Source of the DNA: Sarocladium kiliense
Lineage: Eukaryota; Ascomycota; Sordariomycetes; Hypocreales; Sarocladiaceae
Reading direction: 5' to 3'
DNA: 64,000 nt
NCBI GenBank assembly: GCA_030734395.1
Contig: JAUZTG010000047.1
Span: 372,001-436,000, forward strand
The translations under genes and the position numbers were made by a program. Shown here in pieces: positions 40,295 to 53,947 of the stretch. Within the stretch, counting starts at the first letter, position 1. Each line of letters opens with the position of its first letter. The notes beneath the pieces were generated by a model. That model did no database searches. It was not told where the DNA came from and saw only the letters and a list, made by a program, of their open reading frames with translations.

Positions 40295-43200
40295 TGTTGC
40301 AGTAGGCTGGGAGGAAGTCTTCTTGTGGGAGCGAGAGACGTGAAAATTCCAGCACCAGATACGCGTGCGGGAATGGGTAGCGAACGTAGTTGAGACGGAG
40401 GAAGAGACTATCTCGGTGACGACAACGTCGAGGTGTAGCTACGATATCCTGAGAGTTCACAAGGATTATGGAGAAGTCGTGCTGGGTGTCAGGTCAAGAG
40501 ATGAGATGAGCCTTGTGATGTCTTCCCAAGTTCAGTTGCAGCTGGATGCAAGGGATTTGTCTTCTTCCGAGACAAGTGGTAGCGATCGTGTTTGGTAGCT
40601 TTGAATATCGTTGAACTTCTGGGGTTGAGCGACTGTGATGTAGGCAAAGCTACTAGATGAAGAAATCGGAACAGCGTCGAGTGTTGTGTCTAAGTCGTGA
40701 TGGCTTGGCACAAACAGGTTGATGAGCTGGGCGATTGATGGAGTCGGGTTGAGAGAAGTTGAGCGAGCGAGAAACAAAGCACCGATAAAGCGAATGACAG
40801 GAGTCAGCGAGGACTTCCTAGGGTTTGGTAAGAAAAGGAAAAAGCGAACGTGGGAAGAGGCCCGGTATCGTGAGCGAAATTGATAGTATCGAGAGGATGA
40901 GGTGGGAGGGGATCCAGCAGTCGGGGCTGGGGGCCCGCGTATTGTTAAATAGAAGGACTCCAAGCGTCCCACGCAAGGGATATGGAGTCCCAAGAAGCAA
41001 GCAACCACCAGAAAGCCACCACACCATGCGACCAACAGACGGGTAATCAAGCCTCAGGTAGTAGTAGGTGGTAGCGCTGGGCAGTGCTGGCGGGCTTGGA
41101 CCGGGACCGGTGGGTGGCCAGCCTGCCGGTGGCTAACATGGGCCACCAGGACGCCCTCGGTGCATCTGGTCTCCCAGAGTGACTGCGGTTGCATACGGCC
41201 GAGGGTGTGTCATGGGGGTCCGCAGCGCCTGTCGCTGGGCGTTTCTCCAGCGCTGCCGTCTAGCTCATGGGCGGCCGAGGGTGTGTGTGGCGTGGGCAAC
41301 GGCGAGCGAAAAGGCTAGTTGACACGGCGGCACACCGGCAGGTTGTCTCTTGTGGGTGTGTGCATGACGCCCTCCACTCACTTGCTCCTCGCAGGCTTTG
41401 TAGGCGTCCGCTCTCAGAGGCCCACGGGTTGACACACGGGGGAGCTCGGCGTGGTTCTTTTTTTTTGCAAGCAAGGGTCGTGTCTTTTCGTGGATCCTGG
41501 CCCCGTTCCCATGGGCGAAACCCAGAAACCACGTCGGACTACCGTTCTCATGATTCTGGCACCACCCTGGCAAGCTTCCTCGGTGCAGACCGCCCTTCTC
41601 GTGGTCCTAGATCTTTGGCCAATAGAACCTATAGCATGGGGGGTTTTTTTTTTCCACGGTTTATAGCGATGACCTGTCAAAGCATCGTGAGTTCTGCAGC
41701 GTGGTGCTGGACGAGGTGGCTCTTGCGTCTGTCACATCAGGTTGGGCCGCCAAAACCCATCAGCTTGGTCCCTCGTCAACACATGTGGGTTTCGCGCAGT
41801 GCATACTCTGTCTCTACATCTCCATTTGAGGCTGTCGCTCCAATCTTGAGGACCAACCAGCGGACATCTCCTTGTCTGAGAAGGAAACTACAGCGGAATC
41901 TCCTAGCAATTTCCGCGTTCAGATTCCCGAGTATAGGGCTCGGCAGGGCGGCCCCAATGACGCATGTAAGAGCGGGTTTCCTCTCGGGCGGACTAGCAAG
42001 GATTCTTTGTGTGAGGGGCATGGGTGGTGTTTTAAAAATAGGACCGCCCCAGGTTGATGAGGGGTCGTCAGACTGTCTCGGTACTAGACCCTGTCAGCGA
42101 TAGTTACCACTAACCCAGGCTCAGGCCTCTTTTCTGGCAGATCTGCAATTCGATACGGGAAAATGCGAACACATCTGGAAACAAAGCCACCTTTCCTGCC
42201 TTCTCAAGTAAGGCCCGATACCTTTTCGACAACTAACAGTGCCTTTAGCCTCGGATACCCTTGCCAAGGGGCACGAGAGTTAAAATCGGTCTGTTGACAA
42301 ACCTTAGGCCCACATGGGCGACGATCTCTGGCAACACTGTCCTCGAAAGGAATTCGTTGCGGTCAGAATGATTCTGCCGTAGCCCGGGGCGTGTATCATC
42401 CGCCGATTCAGGGCCACTCAGTCAGATAGAGTTGTCGAAACGTTTCCTCGCATCAGCCATCACATCCTCGACGGCGTGAAAGGATAGATTGCCACGAGCT
42501 GACCTGCATACCAGACGACACCTGACCATCGCGAGATCCGAAGGCTCCTGTTCCGAGTTTCGGCGACGAATGAGTGTCTCTCACACAACGCTGGCAAAGG
42601 CGGGTTTACAATAGCTTCGATCGAAGGACGGTCTGTTAGATAGTCCTAGATGAGGCTTGAGGACAAAAAGGCCGACGTGGGGTTGCCCAACCCAGGAAAG
42701 TTGCGTCCATTCATGCTAACATCTTAGACCGGATACTACGGCGATGGCGTGTGGATCTGTACTCCTAACTCTCCGAAAGGGTCCCCCTCTGTTGTTGACT
42801 ACAGCTGAGTTCTGTGCCTACTCAGCGGTCAACATGAGGTAGCAGTTTAGGACTGTTGACGAGAGAATCACCGGGAAATGAAAGCCATTGACCCTCTCGT
42901 GCTGTTCATTTGAGCTGCAGAGTAGTGCAAAGCAGTGCGAGGAGATGTGAATGGAACTTGTGCTCCGGGCTGGAGACCGTTCGAGGATCCCAGGATTATG
43001 CTTTGTTAGTCCCACTTGGCGACGATTATTTGTATGCTTGCTGCTCTGATTCGATTCGAACGATCCGCCGAGCGCGACATCAGAATGCCTGCCAGAGCAT
43101 TTTGCTGTGGTTCCTCATCTCGTGGTCCTTGTGCGACATCAGTCACGTGCAGCCACAGCATCAACGCACCCTCCGTCGACGCCAATCGGCAGCCCCGACT

Positions 43201-46200
43201 GCCACTTGAGCTTCAACTTTCTTGGGTTCCATGTGAAGCATAAGCATGGCCCGCGCCTGGCAAATGCGTCACGATGTCACGTCACCTTGAAGCCATCTAG
43301 GCACCGACACATTTGCAGCAACTTTGTGCAACTCCATCGGACCGGCAGAAGGTGGTCTGAGGTGAGGCTCACACTGGATCCGGGGCTTCGGGTCCTTCGC
43401 AGAAAAACAACTTTGGGAGCGCTGTTGTGCTTGCCATGCGACCTTTTTCCAACTTGCTCCGCTACGTAATCTACCCGTTTGCTGACAGCCTACTCGCGCA
43501 CAGGTCTACCGCGGAGTAGGACAGCCTAGCTCCCAAGTCTGCAGTCTAGTCTCCCTGGCTTGTCTCCCCAAGTCTTGACCTCAAGAAGCGACTTCTTCTT
43601 CCAGCACTTGCTGATCCTCAAGGCCAGATTGTTAGCATCAGTTGGGACCCTGAAGCGCTCACACCCGTTTGGGAAGCGGACCTCCCCAGAAACGACATTG
43701 CCTTTCTTCGTGTTCCAGAATAGCACCTACAGGGTTCGGGGCTTTCCGTGAGATACCAAGAGATAGCCCGTCAGACCACGCTCAATCTGGGTTGACTACC
43801 GCCTTCCCTTCCCCAGGCTCCATAAGAAAGCTCCATGGGTAGTATTCGAGGAAGGTGAGCATCGGGTCATGTGCACCGTCAACTTGACACTCTCCCTGGC
43901 CTCTGATCAGACGGGCTGCCTGCGCGGCATTCCGAGTCATTGACGGACCCGCTTGTGCATTGCGTTCCAAAGGTCCTGCTACATCGGTGCTGCATATGTG
44001 TGAGTCGGCTGTCGCAGGGCCTAGACCGTTGGTGGCTTGTTGGCAGAGCCAGTCCTCTTGTTAACGACTTACCATCTTAGATGTTGAAAGATCGGTCCGG
44101 TCCATCCTCGTAGGGCTGTCACACTGATGTCATCCTTCGATCAGTTGCGCTCCAATATGCACTGATCCCAGTGGTTGAGATGCCATAAGCCGAAATCTTG
44201 GGGGACGAAGTCGTAGCTGAGAATTTCGGTACCTTGCTGTCGGTGCAACGATAAGCTGAAGCTCTTGTTTTCCCACTACCTTAGGAGTTTATGCCGTGAG
44301 GCTGGGCTCTTCTTCCTCCATTCAGGTCAGGACCCTGGTGAGTATCTCATGCCGTGGTTGGTCAGCCACCGAAGCACAGGGTTGAAGCTCAATCTGAAGC
44401 CATCGGTTCGTGACACGACAGCACAACGACATGACACTTAGCCTATTGAAGAATGGTACGGTCCTAAATGTGAGGGAATCCCTGGTCATGATTGGCGAAG
44501 GAAGCCAATCACGCACAGCCAGGATTCGCAAACAACAACATGGGTGGGTGGTTCAACATCTGTACCCGAAACACCGTGCCACATGAGATCAGGCCGACAA
44601 TGTGCGTACAACAGCCGACGATGCCTACCTACTGCATGAGCTATTGATTTGGAAAGCGACCACTCAAAAGCTGGAAATCGTGTGCATGACGCAGGACTCT
44701 CAGGGTCTCAGGGTGTTCGAAGCGTGGCTGTGCACGGCCATCTGGGCCGAACTGATACAACGTTCCATGGGGGCGAGCAGAGCATCCCGTTTGGCGGCGA
44801 TTCTTGGATTGCCGTCGATCAATAAGCGCCTACGGCAAGCAATGTTAACAAAAAGACAAGATGATGGACATGACTATCACCAGTGAAGAATCAGGCCCAC
44901 TTGTGGCCGAGCTGGGATTTGGGGCCGTTCATCGAAGCGTGGCCGGCATTCTTTGAGGCGAGCAGTTTACCTGGCAAGGCTAGACGGCCCCCTTCATCGC
45001 TACGCAGCCGACGGTCGGGCGGAGAGGGCTCTAACTAGCCAGCCGCAGCGGTCAAAGCTCGGCCGTTGGGTTGTTCAGGCCATCTGCCTTCTCTCCATGA
45101 TGACGGAAGGAGGTGCAACTTCACCAGGGTAACTTATTGAAGAGGCTGAAGTCTCCGCAGACGTGTCGCATAACAACCGGCATCGCCTACGAGTCAGGGC
45201 AACCTGAAGGAGCGCACGGGAACTTCGGGAAGACAGTCATTGCCCCATATGCCACCCAAGAAGCAATGGGAAGTACCGTCAGTCAGTCCTGAATCATTTT
45301 AGCTAATAGCCGACCAGCAGCATATACAGTGCTGAAGCCAGCCGAGGCAGCAGCAAAGTTTGTCGCGGTGGAAACCGCTCCGAGCCGTGCAGTGCATCGC
45401 AACCAAGGAAGGCGTGTAAGAAGCTTGGATCGAGTGGCCGTCACAGACATGTGCCGAAATAGTTCCTGGGACCAGGCTGCAAGGATGCCAACTTGTTCGG
45501 CAACAGCACCCTTTCAGTGAAGCCTGATGGAAATCGCAACTCCAACGACGACATTCCCATTACAGGGGATGGAGAAAAGCCAGTGCCCGAAGCCCTGAAA
45601 ACAGTGGGCTCGACTGGGCCCCTCGCATAAGGCCCCATGACGCCATGTGCGTGCCAACAGGACCTTTCCCGATACGCATCTCAGCACTTGATTCGTCAAT
45701 ATGCAGAACCCCGGGCACCGCGGAAGGCGAAAAGTGGAGAGTCCCTAATTTTAGAACTGCCCGAAAGAGACACTGTTTCGCTGCACAGACACTGTGGTTT
45801 TGGAGCACCGTAAACGAGAACGACCAGGAATGGCGCAGTGATCGTCCACCGGCCAAGCCAGCCACCCCATCTCCGCGAGAAGCCGTATGCTCTGGAGAGA
45901 GCATGGCATCGTACATGCCCAAAGCATGATGATCGTCGTTCTTGACATCGAGATACGTTGGTCTTCTCATACTGGAGGTAGGCCCGAATGCTGCACACTG
46001 TCCAAGAGTTCCTACAGGTGCGAAGGTGCACGAGGCCGGATTTCGGATTACGAAGTGTCACAACGAGGGATCCAACAATGGAACTATCGCACGCCTGCAT
46101 AGCCTGGACTCAGCTTGCACTTCCCTTCGAAACGCAGTCAAGCCGGGCTTAACATTCCTGCACTCTACCACCCCAAGCTTGTGCATGACGATGGATTCCC

Positions 46201-49200
46201 GGGTAGCCTATTTGCACATGCCCCAAAGATGATGCAATCAGATCACATCCACCGGTTCCGAGGATGCGCGTATTCTTGTCTTAGATGAGGGTCATAGGAG
46301 CGGCTGTCAACAGATCATCAGATCATGTTATGGGCACCTTATGCTCTCATAACAGAAATGAGAAACGTGGAATGGCTTGCTCTTGAGACCAATGCGGGGA
46401 TCTGCACCGGTCTCCACGGATCACGCCCTCGCATCTGCAGAGCATCGACAAGGTTTCTGGTTAGCTTCGAGTGACTGGACTTGCTATCCACACAGCGACA
46501 GTAAATGGTTTCCTCAGGCGCACCTCCGCCCAGCCATCTAAGCACCACCAAAGGCTGGCTGGTGTGCCGGTCAAGCGGCTTGTCATACGTCTGCCCTGAT
46601 CCTGGCCTTTTTTTTTTCTTCGTTGCTCCTCTTCCCCGCTTTGGGACACCATCGCAAAGCCAGAGAGGGTCTTTCTTTCCCACCGCTACTCCACGTGCCC
46701 TAAGACATATTCTGGCCAAGGCAAACGAGACATGCAACTGACGACAGAAGTCCTCGTGTAGCTAGATGTCTTGCACAGGACGAGGAGACAGACTATCCGT
46801 GGGGGTAATTTGACAAAAATCCAAGGCCGGTTGGCGCGCTTCAAGGTCCACCTCTGAGCTACGGAGACTTCAACGCAGAAGCCCTACTAGCGGAGTGTAA
46901 ACCGCGTGAGATCTCCGAGTTTATACTCTGCACTAGGACATCCCAACCGGAAAAGGGCAAAGGGGAAGACTAAGTTGACCAACCATTGAAAGCAACGGCC
47001 AAAGCGTCCGGAGCGGGCAACGGTGGGGGAGGCCACAGGAGATCAAAATAACAAAGAAGCGTCGGGTGCCATTTCAACTAGAAAACCGACGGGGCTCAGG
47101 CTGATGGCTGGGTCCGTCACGGAGTGGCCGACTGAAGGCCACGGCTCTCGACCAAAATTTCACAGCAAGTAGACGACGAGTTGTGGGCAGTCTGAGCGCA
47201 GAATCGGTTCGAATCAAAGGAACATTCCAAATTGTCTAATGGACCGAGACGCCATTGCTAGAAGCGCGGATAGTCGGCTCGTTCCTGGCTTAGAAGCTGC
47301 TGGACAAGCGAGGAGGGCGCCCGCTAGGAGATCACCCGAGCATAGACTGAGCCTACCACCGGATCACCCTATGGTTTCTCCCTTGCAATCTGGGTACGAT
47401 CTGCCTCTTTGGGAGATCGCTTAGGAGAGCTGAATCATTGCTAAACTACATTTCCCTCTGGCGACAGTGCCAAGAGTCGGACCGGACCAGGTCGGCAAGT
47501 GTTCTACGCCTTTCAAACCTATACTTTTCGTTGATCTCGGCAAGGGTCTGCACAGGGTAGCTCAACACGAGAAACACCCCCCCCTATCTACTCGATCTTT
47601 CTTTGTCGTATAGCATGAGGCTATTTCTGGTCTCAGATCCTGGGATGCATCTCACCAGTGGCTGACGATCTACCCATACTCCGAACGCCGAGCGGCGATG
47701 GCCCTTGAAAGAGAGAAACGACCAGGCGGTAGTTCGCCGAAGGGTGGAGATGTAGTGTAATTCTACGGTTCTTCTTAGCCCATGCTCTATTATTGTCTAT
47801 ATGGGATAGCATGATAGTGGCTAGAACCAAGGTACCGGTTCCGACCTTGTTCGCTACCCCTTGATGCTGTACTCCGAAGCCCATGCAAAGCCGTATTCAA
47901 AATGATGTTCCTGCATTAACGCCACTCATCGCTGACCACCCAAGATCCCCTCCCCAAGCATAAAGCAAGATCACCGCCAATGTCATCCCTTTCTCGGAAA
48001 GAAGCGGTGAGGTAGAAACGACACCAGCCAGCGAATTCCTCGGACCTTCACACAAGTACGTAGCCTTCTCCAGCCCACCCTTCCACGTACCTGAAGCTAG
48101 GAACGGTGTTCCCGATGCTGTGCAACGAATCCTGAGGCTCCTCCGCGGGAATAGAGTGGACACGGGGAGCATCGCGCTTACTATCCCACTCCAATAGATT
48201 TGAAATGAGGAAGAAGAAGAAGAAGAAGAAGAAGAAGAAGAAGAAGAAGAAGCTGTGGTGCGTAACTCAAGTTACACCGCGTGAGGCTTCCCGTGGCAAT
48301 GGGTCTTGGTACTTGTTGTACTACGTTGAAGGGCGCAAATGTGAGGCCGGTGGTTCAGCTAGGAGATGTTGTGCATCTTAAGGAGAGGAGGGCCAGGGAG
48401 GATCTTTTGCAAGCCAAGGGCTTCATTATGATTTCCAATTCATCGCCCGTGGTGGATGAGATGGAGTGTTCTTTAAGGCGAATCTTCATTTCATCTTGGA
48501 GCTATTCATGACCTTGGATAGATCTACGAGCGAAGCCTCAGGTACCTGGCGACCCAGGGCGCTGGACACGATTAGCTTACTGGCGGTAAGTGTGGTTGCA
48601 CTACGTACGATGGTTTGTACAGCATTCCTTGATACATGCTTTACCCCTATTTCTATGGGGGGACGAGGTCGCGGTACGTGTTCTGTGGTCAGAGAGTGCG
48701 GTCTCATGCCGATTGCGAGCTAGCCTGGTTTAAGCAATATGTTTATGGAGTAAAGGGCAAAGTCTGCCTGGTAGATCAGTGCAGCAGTAGAAGGTATATT
48801 ATCGTCGACTGCGTACGTGAATATACTCGTGTCCAGGGGATTTCAAAGGAGTTGTCTTAGTCGAGGGACCAGACACCGAAAACGCACCAATGCAGAATTT
48901 AGAACATGAGAATCAAAAAGACGTGTATATCTATCTATGGTGAAGGCTTAAATCAAGGGTGTCGCGAGCACCCTGCCTCTCGTGCTCCCAAATCTCCAAT
49001 TTCAGGTTCGACTTATGATCCAGTCCTGCCTATGCCCGCCTCGCCATCCAGAACACCGCCATGGGCAGGTGTTTACAAAAGGATCAGCACAGCAACACAG
49101 GCAAACCACCCACTGGCTCTTATCTCAGCCAAAGCATCGCTTGTCAAGTTTTCAAACAGCTCTCGATGCTTCATTGAACCCATTGCTCTCTTGCTCGTGG

Positions 49201-49464
49201 TAATCATTTCATGCTGTCAGGCTTATTCCCATGCCCATTCATGCATTTTGGCTCTGGGTTGAGCTGCCCTCGCGACCTCTCAATCCTCTCTTGCTCCTTT
49301 CCCAAGAGGCCAAATCTGTCATTGCACATCGTGGTGTCGAGAAGGTCTCTTTCATCCAGACCAGCCGCGTACCCGGCTTCCCTCCGTCTCTCGAGTGAAC
49401 GTAATCCAGTCACGATGGCTGCGTCGTATGTGCATGCAGTGGGGCGACCAGGCATCAGCTTGAC
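40295..49464. other. 9.2-kb stretch with no convincing gene
   Basis: About 40.3-41.1 kb is the promoter and leader of the Zn2Cys6 gene. Beyond that, open frames up to 278 codons (41267-42103) overlap equally long frames on the other strand and resemble no family. Short T-runs (9-10 T) occur at 41458, 41644 and 46608, and an AAG microsatellite lies at 48211-48252. I see no transposase, reverse transcriptase, terminal repeat or RNA gene. A weak two-exon reading frame on the minus strand at 43526-43940 is described under findings. The stretch may be an old, mutated repeat region or simply non-coding DNA. Confidence 0.5.
48211..48252. repeat. (AAG)14 microsatellite
   Basis: About 42 bases of uninterrupted AAG units on the + strand in gene-free DNA. 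A likely polymorphic locus. Confidence 0.95.
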
Positions 49465-52411
49465 TCAAATTGCGTAAGAGTTTCTCAAGCTCTGCTGGTC
49501 CTTGGGCTGCATTTGCCCGATGAAGGCATCGAACTGCGGAATGATCTGCTTATAGGTATTCAGGACCTGTCATACATGCGTTAGTTTAATTTCATCTCAC
49601 GGTACGTCAAACTGCGGGTACTCACATCCTGGAATGTCTGGTGCAGCTCATTCTTGGTCGGATTCCGCAATTCCATGTCTTCGTAACGGGCAATAGACAC
49701 AAAGAAGTTCATGAGGACCTTCTCAATAGCTTGCGGGTTCTGGCTAACAGTCAGGGCAAAGCCTCTGAAAGCCGTAGCCTTCTCTTCCGTAGGATCAACT
49801 TCCGACATAACGTTGAGGAAGTCTTCGGCGAAGTTAGGTAGCGCGGGGCCGAGTTGCTCAGCATTGCCCAAGCCGAGACGGCCAAGAGCGATAGCAGCAT
49901 TCTCGCTCAGAGCCTTGGGAACACGAGGGTTCGTCATGATCTCGACCAGTCGCTGCATAAGCTCGGGAACCCAAGTCTGCATGCCCTTGAGGTACTGGAC
50001 AGAGATCTCTCCAGCAGACCAAGCTGCGTTGTTGATCACGTCGAAACCACTGTCAATGTCCTCATCCAGCATACTGTCTAGATCGAGCTGCTTAAGCAGG
50101 ATAGGCATGATGGTGTTGAGATAAGGCTGCAGCTCATTGAAGACATTCTTTGAGCAATCGCCGAGAAGTGCGTAGGCGGATTGACGAACTTCATCTGTCG
50201 GATCCTCCATGCAGAAGCTCAAGAGCTCAAAGAAAGGCTGTTGAGAGCCTTTGACCAGCTCACTTGCCTTTTGATCGTCCAGAGCCTGTACGATCGCACT
50301 CAAAAGGTCAAGACTTGTAATGAGGAAGTCTTTGTCGGGGTGATCCAAAGCAGGGTTGCTGGATGCCGCAAGAGTCTGCTCCAGGTTGACATGGATAAGG
50401 TTTACACATCGAAGGAAGATCGGTTGGGCGTAGGGTGCGAATGCGTCACCAAGAGCAATGGCGACGTAGGAGAGACACTCCAAAAGGGGAAACACCTCGC
50501 GCGACTGATCTGGGACGTTCTGGTACCGGTTGATGAGTGCCGGCATAAGCTGACCCGACAGCTCTGGCATAGCAAGGACCGGCCCTATCCGCTCAGCGAG
50601 TGTCTGCACGCAGTCGTAGAGGATGTAAATGTTCCTGTCCTTGTATTTGCCGAAGCAGCGGACGAATTGCTGGATGATGGGTCCGCAGTAAGGTTCGAGT
50701 GACTTGCCAGACCTCTCCTCTAGGTTAGCAAAAGCCGAAGCACCCGCCTCCTGCACCTTCTTGTTCTTGTCCAGCATCTTAGAGAGAATACCCTCCATCA
50801 TCGGAACGAAGAACATGTTCTTCTGGTTCTCGTCAGGGAGGTGGGCTGCCCATGATGAGTAGCGGCCAAGGGTCCAACAGGTGATCTGTCGGACAACAGG
50901 CTCTTGGTCGTTGAGAAGGCTGAGTAGGTAGGGGACGAGTTCGGGGAGGTGAGGTGTCACGACGTCCATGCAGCCTTCTGCAACGGCGCCAAGTGCCAGG
51001 ACTGCCGCCTCGCGGTGTGGCCAGTCCTCATGCTTGAGGTTCTGAGAGAGGTACGGAAGGATAGCCTCGAAGACCGGGCCGCGAAAGTCTCTAGCAAACA
51101 CGTCCAAGGCAGCAGCGGAGCACTTCCGGATAGTCCAACGCTCATCAGGATTCTCGTCACCATCCTCGTCGAGATCGTCGATCTCTCCGTCCTCGAGCCC
51201 ATCCTCCATAACGTTGAGCTTCTCATAAGATCCGTTCTTGTCCTCGCCTGTGTCCTCGCCATTAGCCACGTTGCGAGTGTGGGATTTCTTGGAAAAGGCT
51301 GGCTTGATATCTTCTTCCCTGTCGTCTTCTTCCTCATCGTCAGACTGTCCACCCAGAAGAGCAATGTCATCGCCGCTGTACACCATACACTCCAGAAGGA
51401 CCGGGATGATCTGGTTGATGTGCGGGCTCAACGCCCTCCATAGGTTGTCGTGCTCTCCAACGGCAAGCCAGAATTCAGCAGCCTCGCAGGCCAGGTCCTC
51501 ATCCTCGCTCTTCTGCTGTGAAAGAATATAGTCCACGAGACCGCTGATGTGCGGCTGCAACTTATCCGGGCGAATCTCGACAAGCTGAACGAAAGCTCGG
51601 CATACTTGGCGGCGAACATCGATGCTCTCGTCGGCAGAAAGAACAAAGAGATGCTGAAGAAGCTCGTCGATGGAGTTGAGAAGAGCCTGTGACTCGCGCG
51701 ACGTGAAGACATTGATAGCAGTCAACGCACCCAACCGCACCTTGGGCAACGGGCTCTTGGTTGCGGCAATGAGCTGCGGCAGGACGTAGTTAAGGGGTCT
51801 TTGGCCGTTAACCTCACGCATGAGCATCTTGAAATTGTCTTCGCAGATCTTGGCCATGGCTGAAATGGCACCTTCTTGGGCCTCGTTCGGCGTCTGGCCG
51901 GAGGTATTGGCGATCAGGTCAAGAAGCTGTGGGAGCAGGTCCGGCCAGCCCAGAAGCCCGCCTTTGCGGATGATTTCGGTCGCAACATTGCCAGCAAAGT
52001 TCCTGATTTGTGAGTTCTTGTCCTGCAGACCCATGGGAATGGCCATCTTGACCAGGCTCAAGCTCTCCTCGGGTATTGACTTCCACTCGTTCCGAACATT
52101 GTTCTTGAGCATGATGCCCGCGGCGGACCGCACGAGGTGGTAGTCCTGTTCGCTGCATTGCAGGCCCTGCGGAGGTTGCGCGCTCGAGAAGATATATGCG
52201 AGATAGTTATTGAAGTCGGGAGAGGCCTTTGCTTGTTGGAGCATCTAAGAGATGTCAGTGCCAAGTGCCTTTGTGACCACGACCTCGATGGCTGCGAGGG
52301 ACTCACCAGCTCCGCCTGCTTCTGCGCATTCTTATCGAAACCGCTGAGGGAGTCCTTGAGAAAAGCTGCGAGCTGATTCAAGGACTCGGTCGAGGGCTGC
52401 CAGGTCGACAT
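49465..52411 (-). CDS. Transportin (importin beta-2, Kap104-type)
   Basis: Three exons, 52411-52307, 52244-49626 and 49566-49465, encode 941 residues, matching the usual length of Kap104/transportin-1. It carries PY-NLS cargo such as hnRNP-like mRNA-binding proteins into the nucleus and is released by Ran-GTP. HEAT repeats run throughout, from the N-terminus (MSTWQPSTESLNQLAAFLKD) to the C-terminus (VLNTYKQIIPQFDAFIGQ). The acidic loop of HEAT repeat 8, which transmits Ran binding to cargo release, is plain at about residues 330-400 (DDEEEDDREEDIKPAF, GLEDGEIDDLDEDGDENPDE), followed by the conserved WTIRKCSAAALD. The last 33 residues come from a separate small exon after a 59-nt intron (49567-49625); without that splice the protein would end early in unrelated residues. 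Single-copy housekeeping gene with no anomaly. Confidence 0.97.
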
Positions 52412-53947
52412 GGCTTCGGATGGCGACTACGAGTCGCAGGGTCGAGGAGGGGTCTGCTGGTCGGACGGAGGGGTAGGTAGCGAAAGAATCGCTGGCTCAC
52501 GAGGGCCTCAGGATGGCCAGTCCGGGAGCCAAGGTCGCTTGCCAGATATTGACAGGCAGTAAGATCAACGACAATGGACAAAGACGAAGCTTGAGCTGAT
52601 CAGCAACATGTGAGAACAGGAAGTGCGGACGGGCAATATCCACAGCGTGGAATCGCAACAGTGGTTGTACTAAAGGGACGGGTGCCCCTCCGAAACGGGC
52701 AGCAGGGGTTTATTTTTTCCACGGGCTGCTCTGCTCCTCTGTCGCTTCCTTCGCCGCTCGCACTTTGGTACGGGGCGCTTGATTCGTCTGACTAGTGTAG
52801 GGTCTTTGTCGGCTAGGTGGGCTCTTTTTGGTTGCGACAAGTGTCAAGCCTCTGCCGTCCTTTGACGTCGCCTATTGAGCCTTGTGTACCAGTAAAGGAG
52901 GCAGGGGGGCAAGTCGTATCCCTTGCAGTCCTTGCCTTGGACATAGAAGGAGCCGGTTCTATTGAGACTTGGACTCCCGTATCGGATTGCAGAAACTTGT
53001 TTGCTCGTCCAGCTCTTTGGACTGTAGCTTGCTAGTGAAAAGGTGGTGCTGGACTGACGATGGTGGGGGAGGGCCATGAGGCGAGGGGTGTGGGGCAGGC
53101 AGACCTGTCTTTCACTGGCAGTGGGGCGTGAATGGTTGCCAGGTGCAGGGTACTTAATCATGACGGCACTTGATCGAGAAGACAAGCAACGCTGTTCAGG
53201 TTGGTATTTCTTAGCCAAATGATGCCGAGTGGGCCATCTAGTCTAGCCTAACATCTCAGCTCGCCCGTGGCAGAGTTGGCATCAAAACCGCCGCGTAAGA
53301 AGTCAGGGCGTATTGTCAGCCGAGCCCCCGATATTGCAACGCAGTCTCCCATACTCCGACATTGCGTGTCAGGGCGCCCATGTCGCACCGCTTGCTCCCT
53401 TTCAAGTGTCAAACATAGTCGCACAGACTGAATATACTGCCTGAGAACTGTCTGAATCGCGGCAGAGCTGGGCCACCTTGCGGAAGGATACCCACTGCCG
53501 CTGGGCATGTGTCCTTTGTCTGTCCCCCATCACCGGTGTAGTGCGTCGTAGAAGGGAGACAAGAACACGTCACAAAGACATCAGACAGAGCGAAATCGTG
53601 TGTCCTCCACATTGTTCTTCTCATGAGCCCGCCTTCCAGACGTTAAAGTATGGCGTCCGCCTCGTTTCGGTTGTTGTAGTGCTGTACAACCACGCATGCA
53701 GCTGCGAGGCATGGCGCCGGCTGGCAACAGCCACTATGCACACTTACCTAGCTTGAGCAGGGGCCATGCATATGATCTCCACGAGACATATATCGCAGGC
53801 GATGCCGACACAAGGGGCAGAGCCGTGTCCTTCCCAACTTCGAGCCCACTGGCCGTACCAGCACCTGGCCATGCTCATGTGTGCGTTGCACCGCATCGGG
53901 CGCTTTACTAGAGCTGGCACTGAAAGCAATGATCGCACGCAGTAGGC
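52412..53947. other. Intergenic region, no gene seen
   Basis: Promoter of the transportin gene (with leader next to 52411) and 3' region of the proteasome chaperone gene. No supported coding frame, RNA gene or repeat. Confidence 0.45.

Noticed and set aside
41267..42103. Open frame of 278 codons on the + strand in the 9-kb gene-free stretch
   Set aside because: It overlaps long open frames on the minus strand, is arginine/serine/proline-rich in a composition-driven way, shows no domain, and has no splice or start context.
47190..47225. GGTTCGAATC resembling a tRNA T-arm
   Set aside because: The five-base stem does not pair and no D-arm, anticodon arm or acceptor stem surrounds it.
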